Position numbers and translations under genes: made by a program | Shown: positions 24,177-37,085 of the stretch, in pieces | Position numbering within the stretch: position 1 is the first letter of the stretch | Layout: the number at the start of each line of letters is the position of its first letter | NCBI GenBank assembly: GCA_018292915.2 | Contig: JACVVK020000001.1 | Span: 4,546,001-4,610,000 of the forward strand | DNA length: 64,000 nucleotides | Origin: Batillaria attramentaria | Taxonomy: Eukaryota; Mollusca; Gastropoda; Batillariidae | Direction of reading: 5' to 3' | The notes under the pieces: model-generated | What the model was told of the DNA's origin: nothing | Database searches by the model: none | Seen by the model: the letters and a program-made list of their open reading frames with translations, nothing else

Positions 24177-25592
24177 TGTGTGGTCTTCCTTGTATTCCAC
24201 ATGGTGGCGCTGTCTTGCATAATCGATGAGGTCTCACTTTCCCACCGAAATGAAGGGTCTTGCCAAACACTCTGTCTGGTGCAGCTGAATTCGTCTTCTA
24301 AGAAACCAGATGGCACACACACACACAATACGTCTGGTTATGTGTGTGTTGTACCTGCTTCCCGGAATCAATGCAGTAGAAAGTTTGTTAAATTCTCGAG
24401 AATCGCTTATAATGTGCAGTATAGTGGCAGCATGGACGAAATTGAATGTTAGTTTTTGCTGAGAAATTGTTATGACGTGGGCGGTTCGATAAATTTGAAC
24501 GTACATTTGCGCGTTGTCCTTCGCAGACAGCATCCACGTTATCCGTGTCTTTAGAAGCGGTCGTCAACATACCAGACAGCAGCAGATAGAAATCTCTTTA
24601 TTTTATGTGCTGGCGAAAACTCCTCTATCCGAAGAGACATTTTGGTACTAATTATGCATGGTGGTATTTTCAGCTCATTTTTAGCACTTACCTAACGTTT
24701 TGCGGAACGTGCTTAACCATTTTTCTCCTTGTTGTCGGTGCGTAAATTCTGAATCTGTCCCTTCATTCAGAGCATGAAAATGTCAGACATGACATTTTGC
24801 GTCGTTGGAACCTCTCTCCCTCTCCAGAGATAAACCGACCTTGAATAAAAGCATCGAGTGTTTGACAGCTTCGACAGGCAGTTCTTCAGGCCAGAATTCA
24901 GAATTGCAACCGCACAGGAGCTGTTTCCTCGAGTATGCGATGTGACGTTCGCCACACAAACAGTCTAGCGTCCCTAGTGAGATAAGGTGTGCTTTAATAA
25001 GTCCAGGAGCATAGATGGCGCGACTGTCCTTCGGGCAAAGCATATCGGGTAAAGAATGGTATTCTTTTTGTTCGCATGAATGCAGACCTTATTTCCGGCG
25101 GTGATGGACAAAAGGACCAGACGATCTTAAGAGCGACCTCGACAACTGATATTCTTACAGTGGCATGGTTACAGGAGGAAAGTCAGATAGAGAGGAATGA
25201 TGATGTTGAGACGTGTTGTAAAAAACGCCCCTCTTCGCGGAGCACGATTTAATGCCAGTGTTGAGTTTCATGGCACGTGTGAACGGAATCTTTCCATAGC
25301 ACAAGGGCGCTGTCTGGAATACGGGTTGCTTTTCTAAGAACAGAACGAAAACAACACAACCTTCGATCGCCGTTTACGGGTGTTGATAAGGATGAGTCGA
25401 TGTTTTCAGGATGTTTTCAGCATTGTGTCTAGAAGTTAAAATTCGCTTTCTCGCCAGTGTGAAACATCTTGACGTATTTGCAGAAAATGGTACCAGTTCC
25501 TACTCAAACATTCTGGTGGATCCACGGATTGAAATTATAATTATGTGACAAATACGGAAATCTGCATCGGACACATCGGAATTTGAAAATGG
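24177..25592. other. Gene-free stretch
   Basis: No exon, RNA gene or transposon end was recognised. It lies just upstream of the first supported exon and may hold upstream exons or promoter sequence that I cannot identify. Confidence 0.4.
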
Positions 25593-25760
25593 AAGGTGGT
25601 TAGGATGTGTTGTGAAGAAATGCCCGTTTTTGTTGCATGCCTTCTTCAGACGATTTCTAACTGTACTTTGAGAAACGATCGCTTCCTCCTAGCGGAAAGG
25701 TGGCTACGATGTGTTGTGAAGAAATGCCCGTATTTTATCGTCTGCACGCATACTTCTGAC
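25593..25760 (+). repeat. ~104-bp partial tandem duplication
   Basis: The block AAGGTGGnTAnGATGTGTTGTGAAGAAATGCCCGT starts at 25593 and again at 25697. A T-run at about 25762-25782 follows. Confidence 0.7.
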
Positions 25761-25875
25761 GGTTTTTTTTTTTTTTTTTTTTGGAAGATTTCTGACTTAG
25801 GAATGATCACATACATATAGTGTGACGTTTTCTCGGATTTGGCACAAAATAAAGTGGTTTACGATTTTGTCATCG

Positions 25876-26419
25876 ATGGATTCACCACTTTCCCGCAGCA
25901 TGCGCACGCCGCTGCATAACGAACTAGAAACAGTACCAGAATCTGGACGGTCAACTCCAAGACCAGAATCACCATCCACGCCAAACCACAACCACTCCAA
26001 CTGCAACGTGGACAAGATCATCGCAGCGCAGCAGGTTGTGAAAACATTCGCTGTTCGGGATTGTGAGCATCCGCCAGGAGATATTCACGTGTTAGGAGTG
26101 GTCGCTAAACTGGGCCACACGGTCAGCCCGACCAACAGCCCCAAAAACAGTCCGAGGGGGAGCCCCAGGCTGAAAATGAAGTGTGGGCTAGGTCTCGGGT
26201 TCAGCCCAAAGAACAGTCCTAAGACTAGCCCCCGACCTCATCTGAGGCGAGGATGGGTTGACAGCCCTAAGGGTAGCCCCAGGACGCATGTGAAGTGCGT
26301 GTTGATGGATAGCCCAAAGAGTAGCCCGAAGGCCAGCCCCAAGCCCCATCTGAAGCTGGGGTTCAGTGTCCGGGACAGTCCACGGATCTTCCGGAGTCTG
26401 CTGAAGAGGGATACCGGCG
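25876..26419 (+). CDS. Host gene, exon 1 of the visible model: Ser-Pro-rich region
   Basis: The frame from the ATG at 25876 codes 181 residues plus one base. It ends at a good donor site (GCG|GTAAGA, 26419/26420). Residues 1-40 are Ser/Thr/Pro-rich. Residues 42-80 look foldable (DKIIAAQQVVKTF, IHVLGVVAKLG). Residues 83-170 contain 13 Ser-Pro pairs arranged in repeated SPKxSPKxSP clusters spaced by basic linkers such as PHLRRG and PHLKLG. These are possible sites for proline-directed kinases; that is inference. The exon ends LLKRDTG. The start is uncertain: the context before ATG is weak, and the frame opens further up at 25821 just after an AG, so this may be an internal exon. The phase (1) matches the exon at 61131. 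I do not recognise the family. Confidence 0.6.
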
Positions 26420-26667
26420 GTAAGACGAGTGTTTATATCCTGTTACAAAATATTGATTTTTGTCATTAACGTTTTCGGTAGAAAATATATGCCACGGGAA
26501 AAGTTGCTTACATAATTATACCACATATTTACACAACAACCACCACAGTTTTCATTGCATATTTTGTACCATGTGCCTGTCACTGTATTAATGCGTATCT
26601 CGAGAAAAACTTGTTCACCTCTTTAAATTTGGATAGCAAAATGAGTACTCAAAACACCACCACCACC

Positions 26668-26698
<31 letters not shown>

Positions 26699-27783
26699 GA
26701 ACAACATAATTATTTTAAGTACACTTGTACGTTGAGTTAAATATTGTCTTTGTTTCGCAGTGCGCTCTTCATTAGACAAAAAAAGAGTTTTATTTCAGGT
26801 ACCTCCGTCAGATACGAACATACATCATTATACGCCTTTTGTACATACAGCTTCGTATAAGCGCAAGGCCAGCTTCGAGTCTCCATCTTCCGTGCCATAG
26901 ACTGAGTACGCAACGGATCGTTCTGGCAGAAGCTGCCCGAAGACCTGCGAAGTCTTAACTATCCCTCAAAGAATGCACGGTCTCCGTACGATCCTTCGTC
27001 CGTCCGTATCAATCCATCACCCCGCAAACAGGTTAGGAAGAACACCCTGCGGGCACCAACCATGCCCCTGACCCGGGAGTTGAGCGCTGGATCTCACTGA
27101 CCCATTTGGCCAACTGAGGCCTCGGGCCGCGAGCGAGACGCCATACATATTAGCCTGGGTTATTGGCATGTCGTTGTTGTCCTCTGGTTAAAAACCAGTG
27201 TATATTCGACCACTCTATTGCAGCAACTATTCGGGAGCAAGTCCTTTTTTCCTAAACGAATGTCTTATAAGAAATAAACTGCAATTTTTGCGTACGCGAA
27301 GTGTGCCCCAGACGTGTTTTGTGTAAGCAGGATGTGCCCGAGGTTATTCCTGCGTACGTGAAAAATGCCTCAGACTCAATTATACCCCAGGGGGTAATTT
27401 CTCTCAGAACACTACATCTACAAATATATGTGTGCGAGTAGCCTACGGTGCTACCATAGTCGTTGCTACTACATGTATTGCAGATGCTGGTTTGTGTGGA
27501 CGTGAGAAGTTCTGCAGAAAACAGAAACGAATCCAGCGCTGGCATTTTTGCCCCCTCCTCTTTCAACGTATCACAAATTCTTCATCGCCCTTTGAAAACT
27601 TTTTCAGTTTCGGTAGACTTAGTTTCAAATGAGGTATTTTGTTTGTATTGATTAACCGTCCCTTCTACATGTTCCAAGTATGTTCATCTATGCAAGCTTT
27701 CTTAGATCTGCGTTCCTCTTTTAGTTTTATTTATCATTTTATGTAGTTTTGTTTTCAGCGTTGTCCGCGTCTTGGCATCGTGT
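26420..27783. other. Start of intron 1; simple repeats only
   Basis: A (CAC)n-(CAA)n block lies at about 26660-26700. A segment near 26930 translates to FWQKLPEDLRSL, which recalls LINE C-termini but is too short to call. Nothing else is recognised. Confidence 0.4.

Positions 27784-29184
<1,401 letters not shown>

Positions 29185-29247
<63 letters not shown>
29185..29247 (+). repeat. (TG)n microsatellite
   Basis: An uninterrupted TG array of about 31 units. Confidence 0.97.
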
Positions 29248-29250
<3 letters not shown>

Positions 29251-29781
29251 GTAAGTGTATGCTTCTCGGGTCTGCAGTTGCACGAACGTAATAACCTGAC
29301 CAATATCAACACGCCCCATGCAAACACCTCAACCTTGAAGCTGCGCGGTCATGCTGTGGCCGCTTTGCGCTAGCGCTGATAATGCTGATAAATGACCATT
29401 CATACACATCGTGCCAGCGGCAACGACACCATTCTTGAAACATGACGCAAGCAGCGGGTCCTTCAGCCCGGATGAGTCTTGGGTGAACAGACGGATCCCA
29501 ATGAAGGGGACCACGCAGTTGACGCCCAGAACTATCGCCAGTCAAGTTCCTTCGATCGCCTTGAGCCATGGATCTCCTCGCCAGCGATTTGACGTAAACC
29601 GTGACCATTTTGCTGGCACTCCAGTGCTGAAGGATGGGAAGAGCTGTAGGCAGTTTTAGCTGATAGCCTGTCTTAGTTCCTACTACGTCCATGACGCAAG
29701 ACGAGGCGTTCAATTTCTGTCGGATTTAGATGGCGTTGAGAGATAAGAGTGTGTAGCGAGGGATATATGTTTCTTTCTTGG

Positions 29782-29803
29782 CGGTGCGTGCGTGCGTACG
29801 TAC

Positions 29804-29842
<39 letters not shown>

Positions 29843-29853
29843 CGTGTGTGTGC

Positions 29854-29920
<67 letters not shown>

Positions 29921-29930
29921 CGAGCGAGCG

Positions 29931-29989
<59 letters not shown>
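29782..29989 (+). repeat. Compound (CGTG)n-(TG)n-(GAGC)n-(GA)n microsatellite
   Basis: The array changes from CGTG through TG to GAGC (29919-29934) and then GA. This TG-to-GA order also occurs at 50221-50322 and, as its complement, at 38646-38705, 39838-39929 and 52406-52533. Confidence 0.97.
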
Positions 29990-29993
<4 letters not shown>

Positions 29994-30486
29994 TTGCATA
30001 TTGTGATCCATCATGTGCGACAAAGGAGCCATCAGTAGTACATGTAATGAGAATTGTATCACCGCAAAAGGCATGGAAATACTTGCTATGTTTAGAATTG
30101 TCATGACTGTAGGCACGTAAAACAGTACCACGCAGGCTGAAAAATGTATTACTTTGAATCTCAATACAAAGAAAAATGTATGTGCCGGCGCTTTCAAGTC
30201 CATACGCAGATGAGATTTCCCGGGAAATCTCTAGTCATTTGCAGTGTGGCTCATGTGTAATACCCACCCCATCGTTCAACCAGGAGTCAGGCTCGTTCAA
30301 TCGACTCGTTGAAAGAAATAGCTTTGACGTACGTGTCTCTGCTAGTGACGAAATACGTACCGAATGACAAATAACACAAATTTGACGTCACAAGCTCGAA
30401 TAATGTAAGAAAGACTGTGGAAACGCGCGCTGAAAGCAAAATGAAAGCAGACCACAAAAAAACCCTAAAAAACAAAAAACACCAAA

Positions 30487-30488
30487 AC

Positions 30489-30556
<68 letters not shown>
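30487..30556 (+). repeat. (CA)n microsatellite
   Basis: About 35 CA units followed by an A-run at 30580-30592. Confidence 0.97.
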
Positions 30557-30560
<4 letters not shown>

Positions 30561-31059
30561 CGAAATCAGAGAAGAAGAAAAAAAAAAAAAAACTTCTTGA
30601 AAAGCGTTAACGTTCAGATGATGTTTAAACCACCATCTCTCAGTCTTGCCATACCGACCAAATATACGTGTTTCATCTATGTTTTGAACGTCATACACAA
30701 ACAGTTTTACAGTACTGAGTAGGGGTTTTACTTAAGAGAGTTTGCGCATGCGTTGTGCTTTGACAAATTTCCCCAGAGCGTATCACTTGTTTGCCCAGTG
30801 TCAAAGGTCAGTGACACGCTTGCACGTGCAGACTGGAACTGACATGACCGAATCCATAAGCATAAATTATATCAGATTCGAGACTGGGCCTTCTTGTATT
30901 TCGCTTTGTCTGTCAAAGGATCCAATCGTTTTGCAGTCCATATTTGTTGCACGGACAGCATTTTATCGCTTCTTTCACTCTTTTCCCTTACTCCTGACTG
31001 CCCCATCCAGGCCCCTATTTCTCACTGTCGCTGTTTGAGCCCTCTGTCTTCCGTCTCTG

Positions 31060-31089
<30 letters not shown>

Positions 31090-31092
<3 letters not shown>

Positions 31093-31205
31093 TCGAATCC
31101 CGGCTGGGGCCAAATATTTGTGCTGGCCTTTTTCTCGTTGCCCCGTCTTTGATATCACCCATACGTGGTGGAAAAGGAATGTTAAACTCCCAAACACCTA
31201 CCCCC
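31090..31205 (+). mobile_element. SINE family A, 5'-truncated
   Basis: It starts at the B box (TTCGAATCCCGG) right after a (TCTG)n run and ends GGAATGTTAAACTCCCAAACACC. It is separated by a (TC)n run from a second copy at 31232. Confidence 0.8.
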
Positions 31206-31231
31206 TCCCCCCCTCTCTCTCTCTCTCTCTT

Positions 31232-31335
31232 GGGAGCCGGGATAGCCGAATGGTAGAGCGTTGGACTCTCAATGCTCGGGTCTTGAGTTCGAATCCCGGC
31301 TGGGGCCAAATATTTGTGCTGGCCTTTTTCAGCTG
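31232..31335 (+). mobile_element. SINE family A, head and body, 3'-truncated
   Basis: It has an intact tRNA-like head: A box TAGCCGAATGGTAGAGCG and B box GAGTTCGAATCCCGG. It ends within the body at GGCCTTTTTC. Together with 31090-31205 it may be one element split and rearranged around the (TC)n run. Confidence 0.8.
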
Positions 31336-32118
31336 TAGAACTTTGCAGGCCACACGGATCCATAGACAATTCAATACCCAAGCACCAGGTCTGAAGCTGC
31401 AGCCGTGAGCAAAATATGTCCACTGTGTCAGACTGCTGTTAAGGACGAGTGACACTTTGTTTTATGCTGCCCCAGTTTTCTGACATCCGTACCCGTTTTA
31501 TTGCAACAAAATACTGGAACCATCCAAGCGCCTTTCGACTCACTCTGTTAATGGCATCAAATAATTATTATTCAGTAAAGAACTTGGCTGTATAAATCTT
31601 TTTGGTTTTAAGAAAAAGACAACTGTTGCTCAGCTGAGCTGATACGCTCTATTTTTGCACTCATTGTTTCTTCATATACATGTAACGTTGTATCAGAGTG
31701 TCAGAATGATGTCACTCTCAACTTTGAATGAGCCTAAGGCCTATCAATAAAAAAATATAAAAAAATCTTGCAAGCACCAGGTCTTTCGAATCACACAGCT
31801 AGACCAAAAAAAAAAAAATCTTTTCTTGTTCACCGTCTTGAACAGCTGTCCTCTCACTGCATGGCTTGTATGTAAATGATCCACTAATGCGTTTTATTAG
31901 TTGTTCGTCTTTCACGCCGCTGGGGCTATGGGGCAGTAAACAGGCGCGTCTCTTCTGGTCGGTCCGGGGTCGATGGCGGAGCTTTTGAGCCGTAATACGG
32001 TATTAATACCACGGGACAACGGGCGACTAAGTCGTTGAGGTCGATTGAACAAACACGGGCCGTCCAGATCTGTGAAGACTGACTGAAAGGCACCCACCGG
32101 CAATCGCGCTTTTGGGTG
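31336..32118. other. Gene-free part of intron 1
   Basis: No exon or transposon end recognised. An A-run lies at 31806-31818. Confidence 0.4.
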
Positions 32119-32755
32119 TAGTGACGTGGTATGTGGCAGTATTTTGATGTGTAATGGGAGTAGTGACGTGGTATACAAGAAAACATGACAGTATTTTGAT
32201 GTGTTGTATCATCTGTGGGAGTAGTGACGTGGTGTACAGGAAAACATGACAGTATTTTAATGTGTTGTATCATCTGGGAGTAGTGACGTGGTATACAAGA
32301 AAACGTGACAGTATTTTGATGTTTTGTATCATCTGTGGGAGTAGTGACGTGGTGTACAAGAAAACATGACAGTATTTTGATGTTTTGTATCATCTGTGGG
32401 AGTAGTGACGTGGTGTACAAGAAAACATGTATTGTAATGTTTTGTATCATCTGTGGGGGCAGTGACGTGGTGTACAGGAAAACATGACAGTATTTTGATG
32501 TGTTGTATCATCTGGGGGTAGTGACGTGGTGTACAAGAAAACATGACAGTATTTTGATGTGTTGTATCATCTGGGGGTAGTGACGTGGTGTACAAGAAAA
32601 CATGACAGTATTCTGATGTGTTGTATTATCTGGGAATAGTGACGTGGTATACAAGAAAATATGACAGTATTTTGATGTGTTGTATCATCTGGGGGTAGTG
32701 ACGTTGTATACAAGAAAACATGACAGTATCTTAATCATTTGTTTCATCTGGAAAG
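32119..32755 (+). repeat. 60-bp minisatellite, about 11 units
   Basis: The core GTAGTGACGTGGTGTACAAG with AAAACATGACAGTATTTTGA and TGTTGTATCATCTG recurs at about 60-bp steps (starts near 32119, 32160, 32221, 32280, 32341, 32402, 32460, 32520, 32579, 32639, 32699). The first unit is short. Inner units differ at few positions. Minus-strand frames stay open across it because the unit is a multiple of three and lacks stops there; this is not evidence of coding. Confidence 0.95.
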
Positions 32756-32814
32756 ATCAGGTAAAAGGGAACGTCGTCACACCATGATAGCAGCTTTTAT
32801 TGTTTTATTGTCTT

Positions 32815-33128
32815 GTATGTATGTATGTATGTATGTATGTATGTATGTATGTATGTATGTATGTATGTATGTATGTTATGTTATGTTATGGTATGGTATG
32901 GTATGGTATGGTATGGTATGGTATGTATGTATGTATGTATGTATGTATGTATGTATGTATGTATGTATGTATGTATGTATGTATGTATGTATGTATGTAT
33001 GTATGTATGTATGTATGTATGTATGTATGTATGTATGTATGTATGTATGTATGTATGTATGGTATGGTATGGTATGGTATGGTATGGTATGGTATGTATG
33101 GTATGTATGTATGTATGTATGTATGTAT
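32815..33128 (+). repeat. (TATG)n array with two blocks of (GTATG)n
   Basis: Tetranucleotide TATG arrays are interrupted by two pentanucleotide GTATG blocks (about 32890-32925 and 33060-33100) in a near-symmetric arrangement. A T-rich zone and a long G-run (33224-33242) follow. The apparent 181-residue MYVC protein is a repeat artefact. Confidence 0.97.
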
Positions 33129-34027
33129 TTTTGTTTGTTTGCTTCTTTATTTATTGGTTTATTTATTTATGTATTTTATTTATGTATTTTATTCGATTTA
33201 TTTATTTTTTTTATTTTTTTTCTGGGGGGGGGGGGGGGGGGGGAGGGGGGAAGGGGTGCATTACACTTCTTTAATATAATTTGACATGCTTCTCAGATGG
33301 GACTAGAAGTAACACATCACGTATTCCACCCTTCCTGGAGGTAAACATCACGCATTTTGTATGCAAAAACTGAGCAAAGGCTGTAATGTTTGCTTTGCGG
33401 AAACCACACAAACATACGCGGCCTATACTGATTTTTTATTTGTCAGTTATGAAATCCAGTGGATCAGCATGAGACCGCATCAAATAAATCTTATCTCGCG
33501 TCTTTTTGCGCTCAAACAATATTATTGCCTGAAACTGTTTTTGCCCCTGACTGGCCTAGACTAAACTAGACCGTGGTGTGTCCTTGTATCGTTTTTACAG
33601 TCCCAATTTTTTTTTTTAAATCTTGTTGTTTGCTTGTTCTTCTGCATCTTCTTGGCTCCTCGATCACCCAAGTGTACAATGATGAACGAGAGGTGGAAAT
33701 TGCCTCTCGCCTCATCCACTCTGTTCAAGGTTGTTTTTTTATGGCTCGTGCCAAGAGAGAGAGAGAGAGAGTTGTGAAGTCTCATATCTGGCTGTGTTTA
33801 CGGTTAAGTCTGGGAGCAGCGTAAGCATCGCTCGAGATACTACTTCACTGCAGCCGTCTGTGCTGCTGCAAGTCCGTGCCACGGGTTGAAATGAGTATAT
33901 TTTGCACAAACGGGTGCGGCCTTGAATGAAGTATGGGCGCGTCTTTGGTTTGTGTCTGCTAGTACCGACGTATAATAGTACTCACTTGTGGGACTTGCGT
34001 CCTTGTATGCAGACTTCATGCACACCT
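33129..34027. other. Gene-free part of intron 1
   Basis: T-rich and G-run low complexity up to about 33255, a (GA)n run near 33755-33770 and otherwise nothing recognised before the Harbinger-type element. Confidence 0.4.
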
Positions 34028-34115
34028 GGGGCCGTGGTCACGACGCGTTCGTAACTTTTCCGCCACCGATTTACGCACGCGAGGGTCCGTAACTTACGAT
34101 TTGTGATAAAATTGG

Positions 34116-34397
34116 GTGGTCATGACGTTTGCGCAGAGTTACGGCCGCTCGGAAACCCTTGCGTATTGTACACCACCTAGGAGGGTGTCGGAAAGGTGCC
34201 GTAGACTTTGCGTAAATCTGAAAAATGGCGGCCCGCTTGATTTACCTGAACTGCAAAATTTAATGAGAAGAGCATTGCGACGGGAAAGGGTGTTCCGCGA
34301 TCGTACTAACCCTTTTGACTTGTACGACGATGTGGACATGCTTCAAAGGTTTAGATTTAGGAGGAGAGACCTGCAGGAATTGTGCGATCTGCTGTAG
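34116..34397 (+). pseudogene. HARBI1-like nuclease, N-terminal remnant
   Basis: The informative part is the C-terminal half, RRERVFRDRTNPFDLYDD followed by VDMLQRFRFRRRDLQEL. This matches the usual pattern of Harbinger nucleases just before the DDE domain (R-x-NP-hydrophobic-YDDxxhhxRFRhxRxxhxxL). A TAG at 34395 closes the frame. The same frame stays open for about 25 more codons (DDLSVEGARS...) and then similarity stops. None of the catalytic DDE motifs is present. The frame begins at a GTG, and no convincing ATG exists upstream. It is a broken transposase, not a host gene. Confidence 0.65.
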
Positions 34398-34673
34398 GAC
34401 GACTTGAGTGTAGAGGGGGCGCGTTCAGTTCACTACGCACCCTGCAATGCAAAGGCCTGTATGGCCGGCTGTACACACATCGTGGGTTGATTTGTTTCCT
34501 TTTTGTGGGTTAACATTTGTTGTGTGTGTTTCGGACTAGTTCAGTGCTGAACGCACTCGATCAGTCCTCACTGATCAGCCACCACCGTTTTGATCGTATG
34601 CCTGTCAATGCAGGTCTCATCAGTTCATTGTGTTGTGGACCCGAAATGTGCGGGTTCCGAATTCAGAGTTATG

Positions 34674-34999
34674 GTCGAGTCATGTTTCTCTGCCGTAGCA
34701 AGTCAGGTTAAATGCGTGGCATGTATGTGGAGAGTTTTGTTGATGTTGTTGTTATCCTCTCCTCTTTCGTATTTCGTTGTTCTTTGATTGAGGTTCATTC
34801 CGTTGGTTTTCTTGCCAGTGAGCCTGCTACATACGGTTTGTACGTGCAGTAAATGCTTCTACTGGTTGTAGTCCGTCCAATGTTGAGATAGAGACTGCTA
34901 GGAAGCGGTCTATATGCGACCTGCATGCTCTCCTGATCACACTTTCCACATACATGCCACGCATTTAACCTGACGCTACGGCAGATAAACATGACTCGA
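34674..34999. repeat. Internal inverted repeat inside the Harbinger-type element
   Basis: The left arm (34674-34734) contains GTCGAGTCATGTTT, TCTGCCGTAGC and GTTAAATGCGTGGCATGTAT. The right arm (34942-34999) is its complement with a few changes. The spacer is about 207 bp. The arms are diverged by only a few bases, so the duplication is fairly recent. Confidence 0.85.
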
Positions 35000-35344
35000 T
35001 CAAAAATTCTGTAGTGAACGCGTACTGAACACCCCCCCCCCCCCCTACTCTTTCACGCTTCACGCTGGAAGGAGAATTTGTGCAGGCCACGTGATGGTGT
35101 TTTCCGTGGGAATCCCAGGGGTCCCACACCTATCTAAAAATAACCCGTACGTGACACCGTTTCCAGTAAGTGCGCGTCGTGACCGGCCAACTAGCGGAAG
35201 AGATAGTTTTCACGTAGCCACGTACGAACTTACGATCCGCAACCCATTTGCGCAAAGAAATTTGCGTTCGCGTCGTGACCACGGCCCCATGCCACTATAA
35301 TTACGTGGTCAAAAAAAGAAGCTTTGTTTAGAAGTCCGGTTGTT

Positions 35345-35500
35345 CAACAGTCACAAGTTGAGCGTTGACCTCAGCCGAGATCAGACCGTCCTGGGTTCGA
35401 ATCCGGGCAGGGCGGAAACTTTTACAGGTCTTTTCCCTGGTCGCCCGGCTTGAAAATCACCTTCGCGTTCAAGTGACGACGGTAAGACCTCTAAACAGCC
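35345..35500 (+). mobile_element. tRNA-like SINE family G (copy 2 of 2)
   Basis: B box GGGTTCGAATCCGGG is followed by ACAGGTCTTTTCCCTGG and AATCACCTTCGCGTTCAA, as at 8452-8630. It lies just outside the Harbinger-type element. Confidence 0.55.
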
Positions 35501-36410
35501 ATCTACCTCAGATTTTTTTCCCCATTGGTAATATGTAATAATTTGTTCGTGCCAAAAGCTTGGCAGAGACACAAGGACTCAACGAGGTGTAGCTCAGAGC
35601 ACCGCCTTGCCCCAGATTCCCATAGTTTATCTTCTCCTTAAGCTGCAACCCCCCACACCCCCTACCCTTGTCAGACAGGTGTTCGCTCATTTCCTGGTGC
35701 AATCTGTTCTAACCGAATTTGAAATTCCTCCTCAGACGTGGGTTACCTTGCACTTTGCGAAGAGCTCTCCTGGAGGGATGAGCAGCTGCTGCGTCGGAGT
35801 CCTGTTTCTCGTCGGCCGGCTGCCGCGTGACAGATTTCCGCCTCGCAACTGCTTCATCGCAGTCATTTGCTTGCTCTTACACAAGAGGACAGAGCGAACG
35901 AAGGAACCTTAAAACAATTTTTTTTAACGGAAAAGATTTAGTTAGCCACACAGCGATTAATTGTCGATCTACCGTTGCTACACAAAAGAACTATTGTTAC
36001 AAAAAGTACTACTGTTAAAAAAAAAAAAAAAAAAAAAAAAACGTTAAAAAAGGAAAGAAAAAACCCCAGAAACTGAAGGTATCAAAACAAGACGTGCCGG
36101 TGACAGAGCGGAAGTGGGTAGGGGTTGGATTGGTGTAGGTGTGGGGGCATAGCAAAGTGTGTGGGGGGTGGGAGAGGGGGGGGGGGGTTGGGGAGGGCGG
36201 GGAGGGGGCAGTGATCTGCCGAAATAGTGTCAGTTAAAATGGTAGCCGACAGCATTTTGTTTTCAGTCATTTCTTCATGCCAGTGGGGACGTATTATCGG
36301 GATTTGCCCAGAAGCACTATCATACACGCGAGTTCAGATGGGGCCTTGTACACGTACCATTTTTTTTTTTTCCAGCAGGGCCCCTTGTGACTTTGTCACC
36401 ACTTATCAGT
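35501..36410. other. Gene-free part of intron 1
   Basis: An A-run lies at 36017-36042 and a G-rich block at 36163-36208. No exon recognised. Confidence 0.4.
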
Positions 36411-36640
36411 AGGAACCAGGTTTATATTTTCAGTCATCGCTAGCGTGCGGCGATCGTGTGGCAGATAGCTCTATGAGAGTGCAAAAATCGTAGCGTCCGT
36501 TGTGCCCTGAAGTTGCGCTGAACAGATCACTAGGAACCAGGTTTATGTGTCAGTCACTGCTAGCGTGTATGTGGCGATCGTGTGGTATAGCTGCGAGTGC
36601 GAAAGTCGTAGCGTCTGTTGTGCGCTGAACTGATCACTGT
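36411..36640 (+). repeat. ~119-bp tandem duplication
   Basis: TAGGAACCAGGTTTAT starts at 36412 and again at 36531. Both are followed by TCAGTCA.TGCTAGCGTG, GGCGATCGTGTGG and GTCGTAGCGTC.GTTGTGC. A third short hit (GCGCTGAACTGATCACT) closes the second copy. Confidence 0.8.
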
Positions 36641-36689
36641 CGCATTCTTTTGGTAACTGATATTACGTCTTGTCGCAAGAGCACAGGGC

Positions 36690-37085
36690 GAAGGACACAT
36701 ACACAGGGCTTCAAAGTGCCTTTAAATATTCCCTATTTGCCTCGGGCATCAAAGTCACCCCTAAAAATGCTTCAATCTAGAAACAGTTACTACCATGAAT
36801 CGACCATTCAAAGGCACGCACCTGACAGGGGTTTAAAAAAAGAAGAAGAATGTCTCCTTTCCGCTCAGGCCTCACTGGGGTAATGCACATCTACTGTCTG
36901 TTTTGGCCTGAGAGGCAGTTCACACATATCCGCTTGCCTCACTTGTGTCCCACCTCTCTGCAAAAAGTCTCAGCTTCACTGGCAGCTTGCCTCTTTTTGT
37001 GACCGTCTGCCATGCACCTTGACCTACATAACACAAAAATCACGAAAATCACGCATTTTCATGACAACAAAAATCACGTATTGGC
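36690..37085 (+). repeat. Dispersed repeat family B (copy 3 of 3)
   Basis: Parallel to 6708-7130 through nearly its full length. It carries a small insertion (GGGGTTTAAAAAAAGAAGAAG) at about 36828-36850 that the other copy lacks. Confidence 0.75.

Larger units (their letters stand above)
34028..35288 (+). mobile_element. PIF/Harbinger-type DNA transposon, non-autonomous, ~1.26 kb
   Basis: The ends are inverted repeats: GGGGCCGTGGTCACGACGCG at 34028-34047 and its complement at 35269-35288, with no mismatch over 20 bp. Inside, near the left end, lies a fragment of a Harbinger nuclease-type N-terminus (34116-34397); the catalytic part is missing. PIF/Harbinger elements usually duplicate a 3-bp TWA target, which I cannot see clearly here (left flank CCT, right flank ATG). 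Class assignment therefore rests on the protein fragment. A 60-bp internal inverted repeat replaces the expected coding region. Confidence 0.75.

Noticed and set aside
26920..27110. LINE C-terminus suggested by FWQKLPEDLRSL
   Set aside because: Only about 12 residues fit. The following sequence lacks the FK..L pattern, and no 3' tail is seen. It could also be an unrelated alternative exon.
29306..29713. Minus-strand frames including GVNCVVPFIGIRLFTQ-like sequence
   Set aside because: Two frames look protein-like, but each is stopped on one side. There is no clear splice pair and no family I recognise. It may be a decayed pseudogene, but the evidence is too weak.
30206..30225. Palindrome AGATTTCCCGGGAAATCT
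   Set aside because: It is short (18 bp) and isolated, with no element boundary around it.
31926..32595. Minus-strand open frames with repeated PRHY/HQNTVMFSC peptides
   Set aside because: They translate the 60-bp minisatellite, whose length is a multiple of three. No non-repeat coding sequence is attached.
32739..33284. Three overlapping long open frames coding MYVC repeats
   Set aside because: They are produced by the TATG/GTATG arrays. All three frames are open, which is a composition effect.
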